Assembly (NCBI GenBank): GCA_013399855.1 | Contig: VXAY01002045.1 | Location: 682,001 to 746,000 of the forward strand | Length of the DNA stretch: 64,000 nucleotides | Source of the DNA: Oxyruncus cristatus | Taxonomy: Eukaryota > Chordata > Aves > Passeriformes > Cotingidae | Reading direction: 5' to 3' | Part shown: positions 13,101 to 23,039 of the stretch, one piece after another | Layout: the number at the start of each line of letters is the position of its first letter | How positions within the stretch are numbered: the first letter of the stretch is position 1 | Made by a program: the position numbers and the translations under genes | The notes under the pieces: generated by a model | The model's input: only the letters and a program-made list of their open reading frames with translations | Told to the model about the DNA's origin: nothing | Databases searched by the model: none

Positions 13101-15659
13101 ATGTGATTCCTTTTCCTTTGAAATCACTTTGTGTTCCACAAGCATGCCTTTCCTAATCCCTTCTCCACTACTGAGAGCAAAGAATCAGATTGAGCAAAGA
13201 GTCATATTCTCTTTCTCTAAGTGTTTGAACAGGCACCAGTTCCCAAACTGCAATGCAGGTGCTTCTGGTGATCTCAAAGGCCGTGATCCAGGGTCTGTAA
13301 TCAGTGTATATAATCACATAAAACAGTCAAACTACTTTCAACTGATACTAAGAATCAGCCATATTGTGAAACGGACAGAGGTCAGTTAATCCAAACTCAG
13401 ATTTACAGCAATACCATTACTGACAAAGACACAGTGGTAAGTTATACACTTTTAATTGTCCAGCATTTTATTGATTTCCTCAATTAACAAGCCTCTTCCA
13501 CTCCACCACTGAAAGCCAGGCCTCATTAACTAAACTTTTGAGACAGTATTAGATACCTGCTAATTAACTAAGACAGAATTAGAAAACTGCTAGCCAGCAA
13601 TGTTAACTGCAAAAGACATCCTAGTGGGATGTGGAAACAGGTATCTGTGTTTGCACAGAGCTGGAGTACAGGCTATCAAGCCACAGCAGCCTCCCCACCC
13701 TGTGCTTCTGCACTGCCTCCCCAGCTCCCAAGGGAGTGCCAGGCTTGGGAGACTAGAGCTGGTTTCATGCAGGCAGCTGTATACACTATTCCAGTACCAG
13801 ATTTTCTGGGAATAACAATAAAAAGACATCCTTTAAGTATCAGCATTAACCAGTTAATTTGTTGACTTAATAAATGTATACAATATTCTGGGAAACAAAA
13901 CCTTAACTGTCTTGTTAATAAACCAGCCCTTACAGTCGCTTATTAAAATCAATGCATACACAAAGTCAGCAGCCAGCCAGTTTCAACTTACCTATTAACT
14001 GCTTTAAGTAACACATTCCCTCAATCCCACACAGCCAGACCTCCTAGTTTCCAGAACAGTGCTGTCTGCTTCACAAGAGCAGCGTGCACTGGAAACCAAC
14101 GCTACACAGTACCTGTGCTACTGGAAATGCACATGATCTTTGTATTCCCTGTACATTTTTTGATGCATTCTTTACTAAGTCTTAGTTCATAACAAGCTGA
14201 CGATCTACTTCTTGCCCAGCCTTTCAGAAAAAAAAGTGCTGAGCCCTGACTTCTCTATTACACAATTTATAGACGGCTTTTTATCCAAGGATCACATTCA
14301 ACCTGAAAAACGAGGCACGTCATGCTAAAGGACCTGAGTATTTCCAAACCAAAGAAGTCTAAGTCTGAAAAAAGATTTCAACATTTTGAAACCACGAAAA
14401 CGTGTTTGTTGCTCTTGATAAATCACAAAGTAAAAGATTCAGTAGTCATTTCAACACATGCTTTAGGATGGCAGCACAATCAGGCAGCAACTGCTGCTAT
14501 TTTGCCAAAAGTGCCAGATCAATACTTTTAACACCTACTGCCAGTGCAATCTCTCATCCCCTGCCTTGCAAACTTTACTCAGATCTGTAAGACACTAGGC
14601 CCATTCTTTATCATTATTATAAAATATATTTTTTTTGTATCTAAGCTAGCAGACAGCATCTAATAACAGAAATACGCAGAGATACAAAGGAAGATTTAAC
14701 ATGCTGATTGCGTTCCATTAAAAACCAAACACCAATCCACAAAATTCAAGTATTTAAATGCGTATCATCCCCTAATGTAATGTTTTCAAGACACATTAAG
14801 TTGAATCTTTAAAAAACCTTAAGATACGTTACACATTTCATGCCATCACATACAAATTTTGTATAATCAGACACAAAAAAGAACTTTTTTTCTCTGAGAA
14901 ATTATGACATTTTTGTGACCATACAGCTTCAGAAATTGGAACTTAAAGATCAATTTTTTTGAGAACTGTAATAAAAAACTCTCAATCTAGCAAAACTGCT
15001 TTTGACCCAAATGCTTATATCAACTTACATTTTGCATTAATTATTAAACAGCTCTACCTTTCAATTAAAATGATTCATTATTATAAATAGTCAATAAGAA
15101 GTTGTCTGTTACAGAATTGTTGATCTTAAGACTATTGGGTTAATAAAGTATAATTCAATCCAGGCATTTAAGTGCAAGCTTGCAGGGCAGAAAATTACCT
15201 CAGGAACAAGATTATTTTGAATTTAATTCCTCGCTTTGGTGGTTTTGGGAACTGGCAAAACAGGAAAATCCTGAAAAGGGTGTTTAAAGACCTAACCTGG
15301 GTTAAGACACGTTAACAATCCATTGCTAGTGGCAGTTCTTTTGTAAGAAGGGACATCAACTACTGACACGATTCTTTTTGCTGAAGAGGCTCTTTTTAAA
15401 ATATATGCTTACTGCAAAACAAATCAACTAAACACACACTGTAAGAACTGATGTAACAGGTAGATGGAGCAAATTAATCTGTAGCACAAGATTCCCCCCC
15501 CACACACAAGTTACTTCAGAGAAGCTGCTAGAGGAGTCAAGATACACAGACGCTTCTCATTTCATTGTGCGTGTATGACTGGGATGTGGAATGTGCTCTC
15601 ACTATGTTCAGACCTGTCCCAGATTTCCCTCTGATTTGAAACAGGAGGGAAAATAGTCT
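10131..15659. other. Intronic sequence, nothing recognised
   Basis: AT-rich intronic DNA up to the CpG island. Only short, overlapping chance open frames are present (the longest about 125 codons, at 13012-13389). A short C-run followed by a CA run occurs near 15493-15508. No exon of ASAP2 and no RNA gene was recognised. Confidence 0.6.
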
Positions 15660-16482
15660 CCCTCTCTCGAGTGCTCGTAGCCACCCTCCGCGGGAGGGAG
15701 GAAGGTGGGCTCTCGCCATCAGGTTCAACGGCACGTTCCGAGTATCTTTAAAAACAGAAAAACAACCGGCTAGTGGCGAGACAAAAGCGGATCACGCCAG
15801 GCACCCGCAGCCCGGCTGTCCCGGAGGCAGGGATCAGGGAGCTCGGGATCCCGCGCACCGAAGGGCGGGCACGGCCCTGGGGGATCGGATCCCCTGGGAA
15901 GGCTGCCTTAAACCGTGTGCCCGGGGCAGTGCGTTCGCATTTCTGTGTGTGCGGGAACCGGGAAGCGGATTAAATCCCACCTGTGCCGGGAGGCAGGGGG
16001 ACACACTCCGGGAAAGGACAAACAGGGAAAGCCCGAGCCCCCCTCGGCAGCTCGCGAGGCCGAGGCGGTTCAGGTGCCGCTGCGAAAGAAGGGGGTGTGG
16101 AGGGGAGGCTGCTCAGTTCAAGTTACCCCCCAGGTAGGACGAAGACGGACGGAACCGCCCGGATCGGGGTTCCTCGAGCCCCAGCAGACAGAAGCGCCGG
16201 CTCAAGCTCCCCCGGCTGAGGGCGGGGGGCGCCCCTGCCCCGCCGTGCGCTGAGGGGAGGGCGGAGCGGGAGCCCCGCGAGCCGGGGGAGCGGCGCCCCA
16301 GCCCTTCCCCCGCTCCTTTTCTTTCCCCTCTCCAGCCGGGCGAGCCCCATTTCCTCCAAGCGGCAGCCGAGGGCGCTGCTCGGGGCCGGGCGGGAGAGGG
16401 AGCGGCAGGAGCCAGCGCCGGTAGCGCCTTGTTCTCTGCAGCCAGGCCGGAGGGGGCTGCGCGCACCGCGCCCCCCGCCCGG

Positions 16483-16488
16483 GCTCAC
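16483..16488 (-). other. ASAP2: Splice donor of ASAP2 exon 1
   Basis: On the minus strand the exon end GAG is followed by GTGAGC, a near-consensus U2-type 5' splice site. Past this point the conserved ASAP2 protein sequence stops and the frame continues into Gly/Arg/Pro-rich translation with no family resemblance. That supports this as the real exon boundary. Confidence 0.88.
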
Positions 16489-16614
16489 CTCCTCGATGGC
16501 CGCCACCGTGTTCCTGCACTGGGCCATCCGGGTGGTGAAGTTGGAGGCGGTGGGCGACTTGTAATCCTCATTGGTCTCGGACACGAATTCCGACACGGAG
16601 ATCTGGTCCGGCAT
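16489..16614 (-). CDS. ASAP2: ASAP2 first coding exon (partial gene, N-terminus)
   Basis: This exon encodes the first 42 residues of ASAP2 (DDEF2/PAG3), an Arf GTPase-activating protein. Known family architecture is BAR, PH, ArfGAP zinc finger, ankyrin repeats, proline-rich region and SH3. The protein acts on Arf GTPases at membranes and focal adhesions and binds Pyk2/Src-type kinases. Seen here: the peptide starts MPDQISVSEF, continues with NEDYKSPTAS and ends CRNTVAAIEE. The AQCRNTVAAIEE ending matches ASAP2; ASAP1 has HNCRNTVTLLEE at this place. The exon leads into the BAR domain, which lies in later exons outside the window. The start at 16614 is chosen by homology and is the first ATG in its frame; G at -3 gives an acceptable Kozak context. 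The last codon GAG is followed directly by a GTGAGC donor, so the intron is phase 0. The rest of the gene lies to the left, beyond position 1. Confidence 0.92.
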
Positions 16615-16616
16615 GG

Positions 16617-16626
16617 CGGGGCGGGG
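16617..16626 (+). promoter_or_regulatory. GC box (Sp/KLF-type)
   Basis: CGGGGCGGGG, a full GC-box match, lies two bases upstream of the ASAP2 start codon and so is probably inside the 5' UTR. Such sites are common in CpG islands, so the individual site carries modest weight. Confidence 0.45.
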
Positions 16627-16710
16627 ATGAGCGAGGGGAGGGAGGGGGGAAAGCAGGCGGCTCCGGGGGCAGGGAGGGGAGGGCNGTGTTGTTCCTCCGC
16701 CGCCACACAA

Positions 16711-16720
16711 GGAAATTCCC
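16711..16720 (-). promoter_or_regulatory. NF-kappaB-type site (consensus match)
   Basis: The minus-strand decamer GGGAATTTCC fits the kappaB consensus GGGRNWYYCC at every position. It lies about 100 bp upstream of the ASAP2 start codon in the 5' UTR/promoter. It is one of few A/T-containing words in this GC-rich stretch. Occupancy is not shown by sequence alone. Confidence 0.5.
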
Positions 16721-16870
16721 CGCACCCACACTCCTCCTCCTGCTCCTCCCGCGCGGTCACGCAGCACCGGGGGCCGGGCACACGCCCAGCGGCAGGAGCT
16801 GCCTCCACACCCCGCCTCCCTCTCGCTTTCCCCCTCCCTCTCTCCGTCACTCCCTCCCTCACTCACACAC

Positions 16871-16880
16871 GGGGCGGGGG
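16871..16880 (+). promoter_or_regulatory. GC box (Sp/KLF-type)
   Basis: GGGGCGGGGG about 260 bp upstream of the ASAP2 start codon, in a plausible core-promoter position. Flanking sequence is also GC-rich. Confidence 0.45.
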
Positions 16881-16963
16881 CGCGGCCACACGACCCCGCC
16901 GCCTTCCCCGCACGCCCGGAGCGGACTCGCCGCCGCGCACTCGCCCCCCGCCCTCGCCCGGAG

Positions 16964-16975
16964 AAGATGGCGGCC
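16964..16975 (+). promoter_or_regulatory. YY1-type element AAGATGGCGGCC on the plus strand
   Basis: This 12-mer matches the strong YY1 motif AANATGGCGGC. In known YY1-dependent promoters the motif is usually just downstream of the transcription start and in the sense orientation. Here it points away from ASAP2, toward rising coordinates. That would fit a divergent transcript from the same island, although YY1 can also act from either strand. Confidence 0.6.
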
Positions 16976-17130
16976 CCCTCCCTCACACACCCCCTGCCTC
17001 CCGCCGTTCTTCCCGAGCCCCGAGGGGACAGGAGGTGGCAGGCGCCGTCTGGGTGATCCCAGCGACAGGCAGGACAAATCCAGCCGTGTGGTTCAGATCG
17101 TGTTTAACAGCAAAAACCCAAGGGCAGGGC

Positions 17131-17138
17131 AAGGTGAG
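17131..17138 (+). other. Candidate splice donor for a divergent transcript
   Basis: AAG followed by GTGAGG on the plus strand is a good 5' splice site match, 158 bp downstream of the plus-strand YY1 element at 16964-16975. Together they could mark a first exon of a divergent non-coding RNA running away from ASAP2. There is no direct evidence of transcription. Confidence 0.3.
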
Positions 17139-17235
17139 GCGCGGTGCGTGCCTGGTGCGAGGGGGAGCAGGTAGAAGCCCATAGGACAGGTTTCCGTGCT
17201 GTGCCCCCCGGGACTGCCCGCGGGTGCATGGACAG

Positions 17236-18572
17236 TCGCTTCCCCCACAGCTCATGATCTTTGTTTCAACAGTTTGATCTGTGTTACGAGTTCGCAGCCT
17301 AGTTTCGAAGGAGCTAAAGCAGAGAAATGCTGTCGTTCCCAAGAGGTCCGTGCAAAAATACTTTTAGGCGAAGTAACGTTTATATCTAAATTCTTAGAAC
17401 GCTTTTTCTGTACTCGATGAGGAAGGGCTGATATCAGAGGACATGCTTTGTTCTTCAGTATAAAGCCATAAGGATTAATCGAGGCAAAAAGGGCAAAACT
17501 CAGCCCAAGTGGTGGCGTTTGTGAGTGATGCAGCAGAAGGGACATTGACAGGGTGTTACCGAGCGGGCATGGTGCTGCTTGCATTGGGAATATGGGGAGG
17601 TGATCCAAGGCAGTGCTTTCTCTTGGCCCCCAAACCCTTAGGACTTCCAACCTGTTCATGCAGAAAGCTCTGGAAGTCTGTATTTTGGCTCAAAAACTCT
17701 CCCATGGTTCTTTCACTCCCCTCCGGTGACACAGTTATTAGCTTTCTATAAGTGATTCTTTCTTATTGCATTTTAAAACTTTCCAGGGAATTTAGGTGAG
17801 TAAGCAGGTACTCTTTTGCTGCAGTTTGTAAAATGTCCAAATAAATAACTGCAGGCCTACCCAGACGTTACTGCTCTTTGTGATCCTTGCTAGGTCCTTT
17901 AGCGTAAATAATGAAGCTTGTCAACCATATTTATTTAACTGGTTGTAGTAAATCAGATGAATGAACAGTGACTATCTGCATGTTCTTTCCTTTTTTTAAC
18001 TCTTACTAGTTTTTCCATTCTAATTGTTCCTTATTTTCTTTGATAAAAATCACAACTGTTGTTTTGCTTTTAACTTCCGTCCCCATATAACTTTGCCACT
18101 CTCCTTGTTAAGACTTGGGCATGTTTCAGTTAGTAGGGCATGTACAGGTATAAATTGTTCGGCTGTTAATGCATTAAAACTTCTTATCTGTATTTGTATG
18201 TCACATCATAAGTAAGTATATTTGTGACCAGGTTGAGTATAAATATTCATTCTTTCTAAAAATATATGTGATCTTCCATCTTCATTTTTGCATCAGCTGA
18301 TGGTGATACCTTTAGAGAAACAGTTATCACAGTACTACCCAACTTAGTAAACAGTAGAATTCTTAATCTGCCTACTGTATCTTCCAGTGTGGCATCTTTA
18401 TTTAGATATTTTGAAGGGGATAAAAAACTTGGAGTGTGAAAGGCAAATACTGCTCGATTTTAGCTTTTTACAACAGCTCTTCTATCAGGTATAGTCCAAA
18501 TCTGTAACATATCAATGCAGCCTCTAGTGGTTGCATCTTCAGTTTGATACTAAGTATATAAAACTGAGACTG
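17236..18572. other. Upstream flank of ASAP2, nothing recognised
   Basis: Transition from CpG island to ordinary AT-rich intergenic DNA. Only short chance open frames occur, with no clear repeat. Confidence 0.55.
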
Positions 18573-19148
18573 TGTCATGGTTTAACTCCAGCCGGCAACT
18601 AAGTACCATACAGCCACTCCCTCACTGCTGCTCTGCCCAGTGGGGAGGAGAACCAAAAAAATAAAGAAAAAACTCACGGGTTGAGCTAAGAACAGTTTGT
18701 TACTAGAAACAAAACAAAATATTGTTATAATAATAATGATTATAATAACAATAATTTTATTGAAAAGGAGAAAGGACTAAAACCCAAGATAAACAAGCAA
18801 TACACAGTACAGTTCCTCACCACCCGCTGGCTGATACCTGTCCCACCCCCAAGCAGCAGTTGGTTCCCTGGGCCAACCTCAATTTATATACTGAACATGT
18901 TTAATGGTACGAAATACCAGTTTGGCCTGTTCAGGTCAGCTGTCCTAGCTATGCATCTTCCTGGCTTCTTGTGCACCTTCTTGCCGGCAGAGCATGGGAA
19001 ACTGAGAAGTCCTTGATTTCGAGTAAGCACTATTTAGCAACAAGTAGATCAGTGCGGTATCAACATTACTCTCATACTAAATTCAAAACACAGCATTGTG
19101 CCAGCTACTAAGGAAAAAGTTAACTCTATCCCAGCTGCAAACAGGACA
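18573..19148 (-). mobile_element. Solo LTR of an avian endogenous retrovirus
   Basis: A 576-bp unit bounded by TG...CA: TGTCATGG at the left edge and CAGGACA at the right. Its sequence, including the segment with 'ccggcaactaag' and an AT-rich (TAA-like) middle section, matches an LTR I recognise from many neoavian genomes. On the minus strand a TATA-type word (GTATATAAAT) lies near 18884-18893, so the LTR reads leftward. Flanking 5-mers are GACTG (18568-18572) and GACGG (19149-19153), a 4/5 match as expected of an aged 5-bp target duplication. No internal gag/pol/env region and no second LTR are present, so this is a recombination remnant. A 5-bp duplication would suit ERVL- or some ERVK-type elements; the family was not determined. 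Confidence 0.85.
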
Positions 19149-19206
19149 GACGGTATCATCATGCAGTGAATCTTCGAATTCTACATATTCTGTTAATACA
19201 GAGGGC

Positions 19207-19262
19207 TAGGTTAGATGATTGCAGTGATATCTGATCTTCTGATCTGTAACTGAATAGATTAA
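19207..19262 (+). repeat. Possible ancient CR1 3' end
   Basis: The words GGTTAGATGATTGCAGTG and the following 'cttctgatctgtaactgaatag' resemble the last 50-60 bp of an old amniote CR1. The match is short and diverged and could be chance. Confidence 0.25.
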
Positions 19263-20100
19263 AAAATTTGCCATCCCAATGAAATTGCTAGGCCTTTTTG
19301 TTTGGCAGACTGTGCATTTGACTCAGCTCTTCTCTTTCTGAAACTAAAGACGTGAACTTCCTAGAAGTTATCTAGACTTGATATCAATGGTTTGGAGAAT
19401 TCACTGCTTCTGTTGGTGTTTTAGGCCATCAGCTAATGACAAATACTGTGTCTTCCAGCTATTACTTATTATTACAATTTTTCAGTGGTTAAGGAGTTAT
19501 TTGGTGCTCAGAATTTTCTCCCCATGAGCATTTTTCTACATAGGAATGAAATAATTTCCCAGTTTTGTTTCATGATAAACCAAGCTGATAAACTCCCCTC
19601 TTCTAAAGAGAGCAGAATTAATTGAATTGCTTTGCCTTGGCCACAAACCAAAATTGAGTACACAGATGATGACTGTAGGTCAGCTGACATGTTGCAACTC
19701 ACTACTCTACAGTAACACTTTTATTAGTGTATTAGCGTGTGCAAGTCCTGTCTCTCTCACTGAAAGGATATTTTCTCAGCCCATCGTTTTTATAGTTCTA
19801 ACACCTCAAAAAGGTACTATCCTGGCTCTCTACTCCATTACTGTTACATTCAAGAGTATCATTAGACTTTCTGGTTCCAGTATCATACTCAGAATCATCT
19901 ACCTGTCCACTCTGGCCTCTAGGTATTTATGAATGACACTTAATTTCAACACCCAGCCCCGTTCTTTGAATCTGTGAACTGGATTATGTCGAAGTGGGAT
20001 GACTTCATAACACAAAAGCTGTGAATGAGGCTTGCTTGTGCAGGATCTGGTACTACAATTTTGTCTCTGTTTTTTTGCCACTTGATTGCTCACCATGGCT
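19263..20100. other. Intergenic sequence, nothing recognised
   Basis: No repeat, RNA gene or coding signature was recognised. The largest frame (101 codons, plus strand, 19627-19932) has no family features. Confidence 0.5.
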
Positions 20101-20208
20101 TCTCCTCTTTCCTTCCTTCCTTTCTTCCTGCCTCCCTCCCTCCCTTTCTTCCTTCTTTCCTCCTTTCTTTCTCTCTCTCTCTCTCTCTCCCTCTCAGCCT
20201 CTCTCTCA
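20101..20208 (+). repeat. Polypyrimidine tract: TTCC/TCCC repeats then (CT)n
   Basis: About 100 bases of nearly pure C/T: TTCC- and CTCC-type tetranucleotides followed by a (CT) run at about 20170-20188, then mixed CT. The complementary frames translate to Arg/Glu/Lys-rich or Ser/Leu/Pro-rich low-complexity peptides, which are artefacts of the repeat. Confidence 0.9.
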
Positions 20209-22978
20209 TATCTGTAATCAGTACTAGATAAAATGTCATTGCCAGACACTCAGTTAGAGGTCTACTAAAGAGAAATAAATAACAAAAACCTTTTCCAAAG
20301 GTCCAAGCTCTGCACATTGCTGAAAAGCTTCTAATCTCTCCTGGATATGCCCAGGCTACTGCTCCATGTATCAGAACACTTGATTTGTACAAACATTTCT
20401 TCCAACACTGACTTCAAACCAGCAGTAATGGTTACATCAGTCACTGTGGTTAATCACATCAGATCTTCAAAATATTAAGATAGTTTTAGAAATACCCGAT
20501 TTTCTTGTATTTTTATTTGTTTGTTTGTGAGCTTTTAGAAATCTTATCTGTATGTCAAAATATTTATTTGCATCACTACCAGTATGTAAGAATTTAAACT
20601 AAGGGCCAGGTGCTACAGAAACACAGAACAATAAGGATGCCTCTGGAGATCTCAGTAGCTAAAATTAGCTAATCAAAGGCAATTGATTGAATATAAGGAA
20701 ATACTGGATCACTATTGGTCTGTATTACAGTCTTTGATCTTCACACACTGTTACCCAAATGTTTCTTAAGACATTTTAAGTAGGGTTTTCAAGAGGGATT
20801 AAGAGATAGATTGCGATGTTTAAGGGGGAGTTATTGCAGGAATGAGGGTCAGCGTAAGAGAAAGCGCACAAGACCTTGTGTCCTTGAAATTCAACAGTTC
20901 GGAGTTGGAGGTTAATGTCAGGGACGAGAGGCAAAATGAATGTCTGTTTAATGAGAGGACATGCTAAAGTATTTGTGAGTAGCAGGGAGAGAACATGATG
21001 ATCTAGTTAGCATATTCCATGATCCCTCAAGCAGCTGCCTGGGACAGGACTGAAAATGTGCAAGGCTTTCTTTTTCCCCTCACAGCAGTCATATCATTAC
21101 TGCCCTTCACTGTCCAGCTCAATAACAGATAGTTTCATAGTATTTGCTCTGTCTTTCTTTGATATCAATGTTTTTTTCACAGAATTTCTTTCTTTGATAG
21201 CTTCAGATAATTTGAGGAAGTATTTTTTCTTGACCTTCTGTGTGTGTACTCAGTATTTACTAGGATTTTGAGGTGTATTTGTTAATTCTATTAAAGGTGA
21301 TTTTAAGGAACACAACAAAAAGGTGGTTTATAGAAAGTCTCATGAACCTCATCACTTATCTTTGAACTTTAAAAATAAGCATGCAAATAAATCTAGTCTG
21401 CCAGCTGCTAATTACTGGGTGACAATTTGCAGGCAGGTAGTTGTTAAACTCAGAAAATTTATATAGTACATATAACTCACAGCAGATAAGTAAAGCACTG
21501 TGTGGTGAGCCTTGTTAGTGAACCCTGATGTTTTATCCGAAGTCTTACATTTTTTTCATGAAGTATCAATTCCTAGTCTTGAGTTTTCTCAGAAACAGTT
21601 TCAAGGCAAATTCCACTTTTGAAACTTTTTTACCACAGTTTGGGAGAAGCTTCTGATGATTTGTGAGGGTACTAACATGCAAAAGAGCACAAATTTGGTT
21701 ATTTTTGTCTCTCCTATTATATTGGAAGTCTAACTCATGTTTTAATGATACCGATTACAGCATGTAGTAGCTTTAGAATAGAAAGTGTGTCTGCCCTCTT
21801 TTTTTAAAATTAACTTGAAAATAATTCCTATTTGAAAACATATTTGGTCTCATAGCTCTATTTGCAGAGATTTATTTATTTATTTATACAAATAAGTGCA
21901 AATTCTGCAAACTTAAAAAGTTAATTCAGAGAAGTTTTTTGAGTTTTTTTCAGGTCCATTTGCATTTGGAAGTACCTACTTAAGAATCTCTGTTTCAAGC
22001 ACATGAGATTGTATGCTTTTCCCACTCTATGTAATCATGTTCCTTTGCATTGCTCTCACCATTTTGTAGAGAATGTATAAAGATTTATTTTCCCTAGTAC
22101 TAACAGTCGCAACACCACCTGCAACTGAAGTGGTACCGCATAGACAAAGGCAAGACATGGAGAAGAATGTTGGCATTTTTGCTGTTTCCCTCAAAACTCC
22201 CAAAAGATATTATTTTAACGGGCAGCAGGGGAGCATGCTACCAAAAGTGAGACTGGACAGGGCTGCATCTGTACACCTTTCAGTGTCATCAGGATTTTGC
22301 TTGCTGAGGTTTGGCAGAGCAGCACCACATTTATCGGTTTGAATTTGGCATTAGTATCTTAGAGTCAGTATTTGTAAGGAATGCCCTGGATGGATGTGTG
22401 CACTGCTGTGTGTTATACACAAATGTTCCAGGTTTTCAGAATCCAGCACTTGCTTCAGTGGGTCAGACTTCATGTGTCTGCCCTGCTTTTCAGGATGCCC
22501 CCAAGCACCGTCGCTCTCATGGCACCTCGGGCTGGATTGTGTTGCGTGGATCAAGCTGCAGGCCCCTGGGCCATCTCAGGAACGCACATCAGATGGGAAG
22601 CCCTCAGGGGTTCCAACTGCTGAACAGTTATCTTGCTATAGTCCCAGAAAGATTCTTCTAACATTCATCCTATGGAGTTTGTGTTTCCCATGGATGAGCC
22701 TCTACCTCACCCTGTCATCATCCCTAACCACCCCAACCATTCAGTCCCTGCGCTGGGCCCACGAAGCAGCCTGCTGACACAAGGGGTGGCAAGTAACATC
22801 AGCAGAGGGAAACTCAGTCTCTAATACCCAGACAATTGTAAATATTACTGAGGTCACAATGTTCACAAGAACATCATGAAGGGTCACTTCTCAAGCCTCG
22901 TGCCACACTGAACCACATCCTTCCTGTCAGCAGTCCAGCTGTGTCTAAATATTACACAATGGGGGGAGACTGCCTTTC
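20209..22978. other. Intergenic sequence; short (TTTA)n run only
   Basis: AT-rich DNA. A (TTTA) run lies at about 21870-21888. Frames at 22073-22777 overlap in several registers without domain features. No other element was recognised. Confidence 0.5.
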
Positions 22979-23039
22979 CATAGACGTGACTTTTTGATCT
23001 TATTCTGACCACAGACGTGCCTTTTTGGTCTTACTCTGA
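22979..23039 (+). repeat. Two-copy 31-bp tandem duplication
   Basis: Two adjacent units (22979-23008 and 23010-23039) share the core CAGACGTGCCTTTTTGGTC with about four differences. This is a small local duplication with no known function. Confidence 0.75.

Larger units (their letters stand above)
1..16488 (-). other. ASAP2: ASAP2 intron 1 (part)
   Basis: No reading frame here resembles the ASAP2 BAR-domain continuation expected in exon 2 (beginning ALDVDR in the human protein). The whole stretch is therefore read as the 5' part of a long first intron. Long first introns are usual for this gene in vertebrates. Its acceptor lies outside the window. The open frames within it are short, overlap on both strands and show no family features. 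Apart from the CpG island edge and one old CR1-like relic near 2.2 kb, I recognise no features. Confidence 0.8.
16615..17040 (-). promoter_or_regulatory. ASAP2: ASAP2 5' UTR and proximal promoter
   Basis: GC-rich sequence directly upstream of the ASAP2 start codon. It has GC boxes at 16617-16626 and 16871-16880, and no TATA box that I can see. On the gene strand there is no ATG between the start codon and about 17179, so a scanning ribosome would meet no upstream start codon. The exact transcription start cannot be fixed from sequence. By analogy with CpG-island promoters it probably lies within a few hundred bases of the ATG, perhaps as a broad cluster. One ambiguous base (N) sits at 16685. 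Confidence 0.75.
15660..17235. promoter_or_regulatory. CpG island covering ASAP2 exon 1 and promoter
   Basis: CpG dinucleotides and GC content rise sharply from about 15660, peak at 16020-17000 and fade by about 17235; both flanks are AT-rich and CpG-poor. The island covers the start of intron 1, the first coding exon, the 5' UTR and the promoter. This is typical of a broadly expressed, TATA-less vertebrate promoter. The many overlapping long open frames here are a by-product of low stop-codon density in GC-rich DNA and should not be called genes. Confidence 0.93.

Noticed and set aside
16123..16986. A 287-codon minus-strand open frame through the CpG island as one gene
   Set aside because: Only residues from 16614 to 16489 match a protein family. 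The rest is 5' UTR and intron translated in GC-rich DNA with few stop codons. The nominal start is GTG.
16429..17184. A 251-codon plus-strand frame in the island
   Set aside because: Low-complexity Arg/Pro/Ser/Gly translation opposite the ASAP2 exon; no family features; explained by GC content.
19899..20392. Arg/Glu/Lys-rich minus-strand frames (100-116 codons)
   Set aside because: They are translations of the CT-rich tract.
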